7,616 nt of DNA from Planctomycetia bacterium (GCA_005799205.1 SYHM01000071.1:1-7616); one strand, 5' to 3'; positions 1 to 6,803 are shown, counted from the stretch's first letter. Translations and numbers: made by a program. Notes: generated by a model not told the origin, from the letters alone.

Positions 1-2222
1 AGAGTGAAGACGCAAAGCCGAGCACGATCTTCAAGAGCTGGCGCCATAGGATCGGGAGTGTTCTCACTCGGCGCGATCTGTGTGCCATTGAGAGTCCACT
101 TCAAGTTCTTGTAGTGCGCTCCGGGGGTAACTGCAATCTGACCCATTGGCTTGTCGTGCTGATTCGAGAGCACATACCTGCCCTTCACTTCGAGTCGTCG
201 TTCGGTCGGCCAGATCGCGACGTCCGCGTCAATTGCGTCAATCTTTGGGATCGGTGCATCTCGGAAACTCATCTCGTTCCGCTTCCAGTAGTCGCGGCCC
301 ATTCGTTCCATCGTGGCACCCTGATGTCCAGCGCGTGCGTCGCTCCAGATCCAACCCCCTGCCACGAGCCACACCACGAGGAACGGAGAAAAGCGAAGCA
401 ACGACCGACCGACACGCGCGGGTTGGAGCAGATCGAGTGTGCGCTGGAGGTCTCGCACGCGCCGCGGATAGGTCGCGATCGCTCCGAGCAAGAGCAGCAC
501 CCCCGAGTACAAGACGAAGAGTCGATTCGCGACGACCGAAGGCCAGACGAACTCGAGGCGATCAAGATCACTCCAGACGAGCGCTCCCCAGAGATGCCAG
601 TTCGTCGCCCAGTTCATGTAGCCGCGCATTTGCAGCCACCCAGTGAGGACGAACGCGCCGAGTCCAATCGCGTACGTCGCATATCGGTTGCGCACGAGTC
701 CATGCACGAACGCTATGAACGCGCACCAGAAGAAGAGTGTCGGGAAGAGGACGATTCCCCACAGCAGTGCAAAGACGCTGAACTGAATGGGCACGAGGAT
801 CCCAGTCATGAAGAACTGCACAGCAATGACGATGAGGCATCCGATGAATGCGCCGCTTGCGATGATGATCGCGACCGCGGCGTTTGCGAGGACCTTTCCT
901 GAGAGAAGCGCGATCGTTGGCGCTCCACTCGCGCGGATGATCCCAGTCGTGTTGTGTCGCTCTTCTCGGTTGAGCGACTCAACGGTGTAGAAGAGCATGA
1001 GGAGCACGAGCAGCAGCGTGACGGTGTTGAATGAACCCGCCGCGAGCGTGCCCGATGTCGCGAGCCGCACAGTTCCGAGCCAGACCTCGTTGACCGCATT
1101 CGATCCGACGATTTGAAGGATGATGAGCGGCGCGAAGAGCCAGATGCCTGGGCTTCGCGCGAGCGAACGCACTTCGTAGCGAAGAATCGCGCGGGTCGCA
1201 GAGGCGATGGTCGGCGCGCGCGTCTCCATCGCGAGCGATCTTGCGGGAGCGGATGCGGTCACGGTGATTGGCGCAGTGGAGGGACTTGGCGAACGCACTG
1301 CCCCACGGGTCACCCGCTCCGATCCTCGAACACGGCCCGAGACGATGGTCGCAGAGCGCCACACGCATGCGAGACCGACTGCGATCCAGAGCACGCGGCT
1401 CACGACGAAGAGCGGGTCAAGCTGCAGCGGAGTGACATTGTAAAAATCAACCCCCCGATCGGACTTCAACCAGTTCTCGCTCAGCCAGCGACTTCCCGCA
1501 GGATCGAGTTGCATCAACGCGACATTCGCCCAGTGTGGCAACCATTCGGGACTCCAACTCCACAGAAAGAGCGCGCCGATCAGCAGGCTCGTGATTGGCA
1601 AGAGGAACACCAGGATCGCTTGGCGCGTCCAGAGTCCAAGAAGCATTGACGAGCCCGAGATCGTCACGAGCAGTGGAAGACCAAAGACGACCGCCGGAAA
1701 GACGTAGTTCCAGAGTTCAAAGGGACCGCGACTCTTGTCCCCATCGGTCATCGGCCAGAACTCGAAAAAGAGCACCTGTGCGAAGACATAGATCGCGCTC
1801 ACGATCGAGACGGGAATCACCGTTCCGAGCCAGCGGCCAAGCACGTACGCACGTGCGCTCAGCGGCGTTGCCAGCACCATCCGATCGACGCGCCGATCCG
1901 CATCGGCGATGAGTGGCATTCCAGCAGTGATGGCCGCAAAGAACGGCAAGAACAACCCAAGCAGCGCCGAGTCGATGAACGCGGCGTTGAACATCGAATT
2001 GACCCACGCTTGCTTGCCTCCAGAGGTGACATCCCCTGCTTGGACGCGAACGTTGCCCATCACAAATCCGAAGACCAACAGCACCAACATCGCCATGAAT
2101 GTGATGTAGACGGGACGGCGCCACGCGGTGCGAATGTCAATCCACGCGATTGAGAGGGCACGACCAAGTGCTGCGCTCGTCGTCATGCGCGGGCGCGTCG
2201 TCGATTCAGGAAGCAACCCCAT
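1..2222 (-). CDS. ABC-2 type transporter permease with C-terminal M1-aminopeptidase-like domain (partial, C-terminus beyond left edge)
   Basis: The minus-strand frame is open from the ATG at 2222 to the window edge: 740 codons with no stop. Two multi-helix halves are visible. The first covers about residues 38-290, with helices near 38-56, 84-105, 132-155, 172-190, 203-222 and 272-289. The second covers about 358-627. They are joined by a Ser/Thr/Ala/Pro-rich linker at about 295-340. Each half carries an ABC-2-like cytoplasmic motif: DRMVLATPLSARAYVLGRW at 113-131, and a related GIIRASGAPTIALLSGK at 427-443. This suggests an internal duplication. After the last helix (611-627) comes a soluble stretch. 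From about residue 655 it contains APIPKIDAIDADVAIWPTER and then a VKGRYVLSN strand, which resembles the N-terminal beta domain of M1 metallopeptidases. Known permease/M1 fusions are about 1,100-1,200 residues long, so the zinc site (HExxH) would lie outside the window. The start is chosen because the ATG shares its A with the stop of the ATPase gene (TAATG), which implies translational coupling. A second in-frame ATG lies at 2186. The transported substrate is unknown. Confidence 0.85.
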   Translation of the reverse strand, partial: MGLLPESTTRPRMTTSAALGRALSIAWIDIRTAWRRPVYITFMAMLVLLVFGFVMGNVRVQAGDVTSGGKQAWVNSMFNAAFIDSALLGLFLPFFAAITAGMPLIADADRRVDRMVLATPLSARAYVLGRWLGTVIPVSIVSAIYVFAQVLFFEFWPMTDGDKSRGPFELWNYVFPAVVFGLPLLVTISGSSMLLGLWTRQAILVFLLPITSLLIGALFLWSWSPEWLPHWANVALMQLDPAGSRWLSENWLKSDRGVDFYNVTPLQLDPLFVVSRVLWIAVGLACVWRSATIVSGRVRGSERVTRGAVRSPSPSTAPITVTASAPARSLAMETRAPTIASATRAILRYEVRSLARSPGIWLFAPLIILQIVGSNAVNEVWLGTVRLATSGTLAAGSFNTVTLLLVLLMLFYTVESLNREERHNTTGIIRASGAPTIALLSGKVLANAAVAIIIASGAFIGCLIVIAVQFFMTGILVPIQFSVFALLWGIVLFPTLFFWCAFIAFVHGLVRNRYATYAIGLGAFVLTGWLQMRGYMNWATNWHLWGALVWSDLDRLEFVWPSVVANRLFVLYSGVLLLLGAIATYPRRVRDLQRTLDLLQPARVGRSLLRFSPFLVVWLVAGGWIWSDARAGHQGATMERMGRDYWKRNEMSFRDAPIPKIDAIDADVAIWPTERRLEVKGRYVLSNQHDKPMGQIAVTPGAHYKNLKWTLNGTQIAPSENTPDPMAPALEDRARLCVFT

Positions 2223-3118
2223 TACGCCAAGACCTGTGCGATTCGCGCAGCGCGGGTGTGGACGAGATAGGCGTCTTCGAGCGTTGGTATCGATGGCTCG
2301 AATCGTTCGGGCGGCGCGACTCCTGGTGGCGCATGGACACGCACCCGATTGGTCGATCCTTCACTGAGGATGGCGCACAGCGCGCAGTGTTGCTCTGAAA
2401 ACTGCTCGAGCGCATCGTCGCCGATGAACCCTTCGTAGATCGTGCCAGCAAGCGCCGCACGCGCCGCACTGGGGGTCGTGTCGGCGACAACGCGACCGGC
2501 GTGAATGACCGCCATGCGCTGGCAGAGCGTTGCGACATCCTCGACGATATGTGTCGAGAGCAGGATGATTCGATTCTTTGCGAGTTCAGCGAGCAGCCGA
2601 TAGAACCTGTGTCGCTCTTCAGGGTCGAGACCCGCCGTCGGCTCGTCGACAATGATGAGGCGTGGGTCTCCAGCGATCGCCTGCGCGAGCCCGAGTCGTT
2701 GTCGCATTCCTCCTGAGTACCCACTGACCTTGCGGCGCGCGGCACGCGAGAGGTTGACGCGATCAAGAAGTGCCTCGGCAATCTTGCGCCGACCGAGCGG
2801 ACCCTGCACTCCTTTGAGCTTCAACATCAACTCGAGCATCGCGAGTCCTGTGAGATCTGGAAAGAACCCGAAATCCTGCGGGAGATAGCCGAGTTGGCGG
2901 CGCACGATCTCTGGATTCTTGACGATGTCGGCGCCGTCAAGCGTGATCGATCCGCATGTTGGCTCGAGCAATCCAGCCACGGCGTTCATGAGCGTGCTCT
3001 TCCCAGCCCCGTTTGCGCCGAGCAGTCCAAAGAGACCCTCGCCGATCGTGAGGGAGACGCTCGAAAGTGCGTTGACTGGTCCTGGATAAATCTTGACGAG
3101 GTCTCGAATCTGCAGCAT
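2222..3118 (-). CDS. ABC transporter ATP-binding protein
   Basis: This is a 298-residue cytoplasmic ATPase that would power the permease encoded immediately downstream. All nucleotide-binding motifs are present and in order: Walker A GANGAGKST (34-42), Q-loop Gln81 in LGYLPQDFG, signature YSGGMRQRL (134-142), Walker B LIIVDE with catalytic Glu159, D-loop AGLD (162-165), and switch His190 in LLSTH. About 80 residues follow the nucleotide-binding domain, as is usual for ABC-2/CcmA-type subunits. The start at 3118 fits a normal N-terminus (MLQIRDLVKIY) and has an AAGGA ribosome-binding site 5 nt upstream. The frame stays open upstream to an ATG at 3304, but the 62 extra residues look like non-protein sequence and would run across the neighbouring divergent gene. 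The TAA stop overlaps the permease ATG by one base, so the two genes very likely form one operon and one complex. The ATPase family assignment is firm; the substrate cannot be read from the sequence. Confidence 0.95.
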   Translation of the reverse strand: MLQIRDLVKIYPGPVNALSSVSLTIGEGLFGLLGANGAGKSTLMNAVAGLLEPTCGSITLDGADIVKNPEIVRRQLGYLPQDFGFFPDLTGLAMLELMLKLKGVQGPLGRRKIAEALLDRVNLSRAARRKVSGYSGGMRQRLGLAQAIAGDPRLIIVDEPTAGLDPEERHRFYRLLAELAKNRIILLSTHIVEDVATLCQRMAVIHAGRVVADTTPSAARAALAGTIYEGFIGDDALEQFSEQHCALCAILSEGSTNRVRVHAPPGVAPPERFEPSIPTLEDAYLVHTRAARIAQVLA

Positions 3119-3122
3119 GGGA

Positions 3123-3128
3123 TTCCTT
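3123..3128 (-). promoter_or_regulatory. Ribosome-binding site of the ABC ATPase gene
   Basis: Read on the minus strand, AAGGAA precedes TCCC and the ATG at 3118. The AAGGA core ends 5 nt before the start codon. It is the clearest Shine-Dalgarno sequence among the gene starts in this window, and it supports the start at 3118 over the upstream in-frame ATG at 3304. Confidence 0.6.
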
Positions 3129-3165
3129 GCTGGGCGGATGACGGAATGGACGTGTGAGGAAAGAG

Positions 3166-3200
3166 CACTGTATCGGCGTCTTTCTGACAGTGGGACGTCC
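3166..3200. promoter_or_regulatory. Dyad-symmetric elements in the divergent intergenic region (possible operator)
   Basis: The 95 bp between the divergent ABC ATPase gene and the repeat-protein gene hold two symmetric elements. The first is an inverted repeat: CACTGT at 3166-3171 and ACAGTG at 3187-3192, with 15 nt between them and half-site centres 21 bp apart, about two helical turns. Directly next to it is the perfect 8-bp palindrome GGACGTCC at 3193-3200. A GGACGT copy also occurs at 3148-3153. Such an arrangement would suit a dimeric regulator acting on one or both genes. I see no convincing -35/-10 pair in either direction, and short dyads also arise by chance, so this is only a candidate. 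Confidence 0.3.
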
Positions 3201-3213
3201 GTACACTTCGAAC

Positions 3214-4560
3214 ATGCTGATGGAATCACTTGCTGTGGTGCTCTGGTGCTCGGCTCTGAGCGGACGCGACGATTCGCGTCTGCTTGCGCCAGCCACGATT
3301 CCACTCGATGGGCGGATCGCGAAGGACAAGGTCACAGAGCAGGACCCACCTGTGACGCCTGACCGCATTGTGCAACCGCTTCCTGCTATTCATCGAGTCG
3401 CGAGCAGTTCGAGCGCCGTCCCCTGCAGCGAGACCACGTTCGCGAGTGCACGTGCGGCGATCGAACGGGCGCTTGATCGGTTACGGGCGACGCAGGATGC
3501 GAGCGGTGGCTGGATGATTGCAAATGCCGCCGCGGGCACCGACCAATCCCATCCATCGCTGTCCGCTTCGACTGCCGTGAGTGCGCTGATTCTCAAAGCG
3601 TTTGCTCAGGCAGGAGCGACGCCAAGCACCGATCCGGCCGCGGCGAAGGCGCTCGCGCTCATCCGACATCGCGTACGCGGGGCCGACGGGTTCTTTGCCC
3701 CTGATCCAGCCGGAGGACTTGGCAACTACGTCGCAAGCGCAGTCGTCAGCGGGCTCGCTGCGGTCGACGACGCAGCTGATCGTCCGCTGATCGAAGAAGC
3801 CGTCAAGTGGCTTAGTACCACCCAGTGGGATCAGAGCGAAGGAGTCTCGCCACGCATGGATTGGTTCGGCGGCAGTGGCTACGGCAAGTGGGGTCGGCCA
3901 GATTTGTCGAACACACAGATGATGCTTGATGCACTGCACGATGCACAGGTTTCGGCCGATGATCCAGCGGTGCAGCGCGCACTCGTCTTTCTCACTCGAA
4001 CGCAGAACAACCCACCGACGAATCCTGTGGCATGGGCTGAGGCGGGATCCAAAGATGGTGGCTTCGTCTACACGCCAGCCAATGGTGGCGAAAGTTTCGC
4101 GAGCGATGCTGCGGGTGAGGGTCGATCGGGCGAGCTGATTCCAGCGGGAGAGCCGCGCAGTCTGCGTTCATATGGATCGATGACCTATGCGGGTTTCAAG
4201 AGTCTGCTGTATGCGGGATTGACCAAGGACGACCCGCGCGTGCAAGCGGCCTACACATGGATTCGGCGCCACTGGACCTTCAGCGAGAACCCAGGAGTCG
4301 GCCAGCAGGGGTACTTCTACTTCGTGCATGCGATGGCACGCGCGCTGGTGGCGTCAGGGCAGGTTGAAGTCGTCGACGGCAAGGGATCGGCGCATGTCTG
4401 GCGCGACGAACTTGTCGCGGCGCTCGTGGCGCGTCAACTGCCCGATGGCTCGTGGGTCAACCCCACAACACGCTGGGAAGAGGGAGATCGCGACTTGTGC
4501 ACCGCCTACTGCGTGCTGGCTCTCGAAGAAGCAATCAAACCGACGAAGACAGCACCGTAA
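3214..4560 (+). CDS. Prenyltransferase/squalene-oxidase repeat (alpha/alpha-toroid) protein, probably not a hopene cyclase
   Basis: The protein is 448 residues from the ATG at 3214. It contains spaced QW-type units typical of the squalene cyclase and prenyltransferase toroid fold: TQDASGGW (93-100), GADGFFAP (156-163), TTQWDQSEG (202-210), SKDGGFVYTP (279-288) and RQLPDGSWVNP (407-417), each followed by a helical stretch. Genuine squalene-hopene cyclases are about 630-730 residues and carry an Asp-x-Asp-Asp acid motif. Here the region that looks comparable reads GRPDLSNTQ (227-235), so the protonating aspartates appear to be absent and cyclase activity is unlikely. The N-terminus (LAVVLWCSA at 6-14) is mildly hydrophobic and could be a weak signal sequence, although it lacks positive charges. 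Residues 18-75 look disordered. The start is uncertain: no ribosome-binding site precedes 3214, and an in-frame GTG at 3154 would add 20 residues and include the intergenic dyads. The family assignment is good; the function is unknown. Confidence 0.8.
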   Translation: MLMESLAVVLWCSALSGRDDSRLLAPATIPLDGRIAKDKVTEQDPPVTPDRIVQPLPAIHRVASSSSAVPCSETTFASARAAIERALDRLRATQDASGGWMIANAAAGTDQSHPSLSASTAVSALILKAFAQAGATPSTDPAAAKALALIRHRVRGADGFFAPDPAGGLGNYVASAVVSGLAAVDDAADRPLIEEAVKWLSTTQWDQSEGVSPRMDWFGGSGYGKWGRPDLSNTQMMLDALHDAQVSADDPAVQRALVFLTRTQNNPPTNPVAWAEAGSKDGGFVYTPANGGESFASDAAGEGRSGELIPAGEPRSLRSYGSMTYAGFKSLLYAGLTKDDPRVQAAYTWIRRHWTFSENPGVGQQGYFYFVHAMARALVASGQVEVVDGKGSAHVWRDELVAALVARQLPDGSWVNPTTRWEEGDRDLCTAYCVLALEEAIKPTKTAP

Positions 4561-5884
4561 GTCTTCGCCACCAGGCGCACACCAGAACGCTCGTCGCAAG
4601 CAGGAGTGCTCCTGTTGCTTGGTGAAGGGTCGTGAAGATGAGTTCTCCGGTGGGGACCTCAAGCGATCTGCGCGTGATCACAAAGACGAACGCGCCGATT
4701 CCAAGGGCAAACTGCACCCCAACGAGCATCAAGATGCCGTGACCAAGTTGTGGCAGAGGACGCAGCGACTTTGCAAATCGCATCGCCCGAAGACCGGTAA
4801 AGACTGTGACGATGAATGTCACCACCGCCCACGAGAGATGCAGGTGCATCGCCCACTTTGGATAGGTCGGCGCGGCATCCGCGAGCGGGACTTGATAGTG
4901 GCGGTACACGGCTCCGGAAGCGAGTTGCACGAACAGCACCGCCACTAGCAGCGTGCACAGTCGTCTGCCCGCAGATGTACCGCTTGCGACTGGCGTCGCA
5001 GGACTCTTCCAACGCGCCGAACAAAGCGCAGCGATCAGGCAGAAGAGTGCAAAGACGAACTGGCCGAAGATTCCGTGCGCAACTCCAATCGCCGTATTGG
5101 GAGCGAGGTCTGGCGCACTCTGCGAGAGCGTGAATGTGCCAGTCACGCGCAGTGCTCCCATGAGCCCCTGCGCGACCACCAGCAGAATGCCGACGACCGT
5201 GAGCGCTCGAACGACTCCGCTGCGCTCGCAGCGCATCACTTGCACAAGCAGCGAAATCGCGCTCACGCCAACCAACATTCCGTACAGCCGGTGCGCATGC
5301 TCGTAGTAGATGCCCCCCTTCATCTCTGCGAGCGGGTACAGCAGCATGTTGTGCCCGAACGAGTTAGGCCAGTCGGGCACAGCGAGCCCCGCTTCGAGTC
5401 CAGTGACAAGTCCGCCAGTCAAGAGCAGCAAGAAGATGGTCGCCGCCGTGATCGAGGCACAGAGCGCCGTCACCGAAACGCGCAGAGTCCAGCGGGTGCC
5501 ACAGGATCCAATTGCTGCGCCGACCGCACCACTCACAAGGCTTGCGCCATACAACCCACCGACCCACACAGCCAACTGCGACCAGATTGATGACTCCGTG
5601 TCGCGACCGAACAGGCTTCCAACGAGCAATAGGTTGATGGTTGCACTCAACGCCGCGACCGCGAGGCCCGCTCGCAGGCGACCTGCGCGGTGGGGCGACA
5701 TGCACAGTCGAGCGGCAACAAAGCCGCCCGCTCCAAGCACGAAGAAGAGCGCTGCGAACAGCAATTCACCTGCAATCACCCCTGGGCGCATCATCGCGAC
5801 GTAACTGATGATCCACATGACGACTGTCGTTGCGAACGCGAGCGCGAGGTTCAGTCCACGACGGTCATCGGTGTAATCACTCAT
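4535..5884 (-). CDS. ctaA: Heme A synthase (COX15/CtaA family) with N-terminal membrane extension
   Basis: This integral membrane enzyme oxidises the C8 methyl group of heme O to a formyl group, giving heme A for aa3-type cytochrome c oxidase. The 449-residue sequence carries the family hallmarks: a TGGLVTGLEAGLAVPDWP-type segment (156-173), EHAHR (195-199), His270 in VAHGIFGQ, MHLHLSWA (346-353) and TLHQATGA (419-426). The histidines in these segments are the likely heme ligands. About 12 transmembrane helices can be picked out by eye. The usual core has eight, and here roughly four more precede it (about residues 12-33, 38-60, 72-92 and 103-127). No paired cysteines are seen in the loops. 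The start ATG (5884-5882) overlaps the divergent ctaB ATG by two bases. There is no recognisable ribosome-binding site, and TATAGA lies 8 nt before the ATG, so a leaderless transcript is possible. The 3' end overlaps the convergent repeat-protein gene by 26 bp. Confidence 0.93.
   Translation of the reverse strand: MSDYTDDRRGLNLALAFATTVVMWIISYVAMMRPGVIAGELLFAALFFVLGAGGFVAARLCMSPHRAGRLRAGLAVAALSATINLLLVGSLFGRDTESSIWSQLAVWVGGLYGASLVSGAVGAAIGSCGTRWTLRVSVTALCASITAATIFLLLLTGGLVTGLEAGLAVPDWPNSFGHNMLLYPLAEMKGGIYYEHAHRLYGMLVGVSAISLLVQVMRCERSGVVRALTVVGILLVVAQGLMGALRVTGTFTLSQSAPDLAPNTAIGVAHGIFGQFVFALFCLIAALCSARWKSPATPVASGTSAGRRLCTLLVAVLFVQLASGAVYRHYQVPLADAAPTYPKWAMHLHLSWAVVTFIVTVFTGLRAMRFAKSLRPLPQLGHGILMLVGVQFALGIGAFVFVITRRSLEVPTGELIFTTLHQATGALLLATSVLVCAWWRRLTVLSSSV
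4544..4567. terminator. Inverted repeat at the convergent gene junction (possible bidirectional terminator)
   Basis: CGAAGAC (4544-4550) and GTCTTCG (4561-4567) form a perfect 7-bp stem around a 10-nt loop that contains the TAA stop of the repeat-protein gene. It lies where that gene and ctaA overlap tail-to-tail, so transcripts from both directions would carry the hairpin near their 3' ends. There is no T-run on either side, so it is not a classical intrinsic terminator. It may be a weak terminator, a 3'-end processing element, or chance. Confidence 0.3.
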
Positions 5885-5916
5885 GAGTGGTTTCTATACT
5901 AGTTCGATCGAACAAG
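5872..5916. promoter_or_regulatory. Overlapping divergent start region of ctaA/ctaB with promoter-like hexamers and a palindrome
   Basis: The two genes share the bases CATG at 5882-5885, so any promoter must lie inside the opposite gene. On the plus strand, TGTAAT (5872-5877, five of six matches to the -10 consensus) ends 5 nt before the ctaB ATG. On the minus strand, TATAGA (5898-5893, four of six matches) ends 8 nt before the ctaA ATG. Beside it is the perfect 12-bp palindrome GTTCGATCGAAC (5902-5913). With one mismatched pair it extends to 5899-5916, with eight of nine pairs complementary. Neither gene has a Shine-Dalgarno sequence. The geometry suits two leaderless transcripts with a shared operator, but no good -35 boxes are visible, so this is inferred from short matches. 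Confidence 0.35.
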
Positions 5917-6803
5917 CACAGCCGATTTCTAACGCGCCGCGGATCATTCCGACGCTCAGTGCGCTCGCGAAGATTCGCCTCAATGCGCTGGTACTCGTGA
6001 CAACGGGAGTCGGATTCATCGTTGCGGCGCCGGCGATATCGAGCTGGCTTGCTCTGATTTGGACACTCGTCGGAACGGCGGCCGCAGCCGCAAGCGCCTC
6101 GATGTTCAATCAACTGATGGAGAGCCGACGCGATGCACTCATGCACAGGACTGAGATGCGTCCCCTCCCCCGCCAGCACATCGGCAAGCCCATCGTCTTT
6201 GTGATGGGAGTGGTTCTCGGCTACGCCGGATGGGCCATTCTGCTCGCGAGCGTTGGTTGGATTCCCGCTGCGCTCGCAGCGTCGAACATCCTGCTCTACG
6301 CACTCGTGTACACGCCGCTGAAGCCCGTCACGTCGATGAACACGCTTGTCGGCGCCGTCTGCGGGGCGATTCCGCCTCTTGTTGGATGGACCGCCGCGAC
6401 CGGCGCATTCGCCCCCGGCGCATGGGTGCTCGCTGGGATTCTCTTTGTCTGGCAGCTGCCTCACTTCATGGCGCTCGCGTGGATGTACCGCGACGATTAC
6501 GCGCGCGGCGGATTTGTGATGCTGCCACTGCTCGATTCGACTGGACGCATCACCGCGCAAACCATGGTGTTGACCGCGCTCATTCTCGTGCCGCTCTCGT
6601 TGATGGCGACGACGTACGGGATCGCAGGATGGTGGTTTGCAGGCGCGTCGCTTGTGCTTGGACTGTGGTTCACGCTCGAGTGCGTGCGATTTCTGATTGA
6701 CCGATCCGATGCGCGCGCGCGGCGAGTGTTCTTTGCCAGTATCGCCTACTTACCCTTGCTGCTCACAGTGCTCGTCCTTGATCGGGGCGCGGTTCGTCCG
6801 TGA
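5883..6803 (+). CDS. ctaB: Protoheme IX farnesyltransferase (heme O synthase)
   Basis: This is a 306-residue UbiA-superfamily membrane prenyltransferase that transfers a farnesyl group from farnesyl diphosphate to the vinyl group of protoheme IX, making heme O, the substrate of CtaA next door. Both diphosphate/Mg-binding regions are visible: NQLMESRRDALMHRTEMRPL (76-95; Asn76, Glu80, Asp84, Arg89) and YRDDYARGGFVMLP (202-215). The family signatures YTPLKPVTSMNTLVGA (143-158) and VWQLPHFMALAW (189-200) are intact. Length and the roughly nine hydrophobic segments match CtaB/CyoE/COX10. The ATG at 5883 is kept because there is no other ATG before residue 74, inside the first catalytic loop. It overlaps the ctaA start codon head-to-head, and no ribosome-binding site precedes it. 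The TGA stop overlaps the GTG start of the following DUF3179 gene by 4 bp, which suggests co-transcription and coupled translation. Confidence 0.96.
   Translation: MSGFYTSSIEQAQPISNAPRIIPTLSALAKIRLNALVLVTTGVGFIVAAPAISSWLALIWTLVGTAAAAASASMFNQLMESRRDALMHRTEMRPLPRQHIGKPIVFVMGVVLGYAGWAILLASVGWIPAALAASNILLYALVYTPLKPVTSMNTLVGAVCGAIPPLVGWTAATGAFAPGAWVLAGILFVWQLPHFMALAWMYRDDYARGGFVMLPLLDSTGRITAQTMVLTALILVPLSLMATTYGIAGWWFAGASLVLGLWFTLECVRFLIDRSDARARRVFFASIAYLPLLLTVLVLDRGAVRP

Noticed and set aside
114..902. Plus-strand open frame of 262 codons opposite the permease gene
   Set aside because: Its product is a low-complexity Arg/Glu/Asp/His mix with no domain or membrane pattern. It is the antisense of a clear membrane-protein frame in high-GC DNA.
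1113..1649. Plus-strand open frame of 178 codons
   Set aside because: Antisense of the permease; charged low-complexity product without any recognisable motif.
3202..3207. TACACT as a -10 box for the repeat-protein gene
   Set aside because: Its distance to the ATG would suit a leaderless start, but no -35 lies at a normal spacing. CTGACA at 3184-3189 is only 12 nt away, so I do not call a promoter.
3154..3213. Longer start (GTG at 3154) for the repeat protein
   Set aside because: Not excluded, but the added residues show no clear signal peptide and no strong ribosome-binding site. The ATG at 3214 precedes the hydrophobic segment directly.
3119..3304. 62-residue N-terminal extension of the ABC ATPase
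   Set aside because: The ATPase fold starts normally at MLQIRDL with a good ribosome-binding site. The extension resembles no protein and overlaps the divergent gene.
3214..4560. Calling the repeat protein squalene-hopene cyclase (shc)
   Set aside because: Too short and lacks the DxDD acid motif; only the fold family is supported.
4328..4948. Plus-strand open frame of 206 codons across the convergent junction
   Set aside because: Out of frame with the repeat protein and antisense to ctaA; no family resemblance, and both overlapped genes are certain.
5877..6560. Minus-strand open frame of 227 codons opposite ctaB
   Set aside because: Arg/His/Asp/Glu-rich shadow of a well-conserved UbiA-family gene, with no motif of its own.
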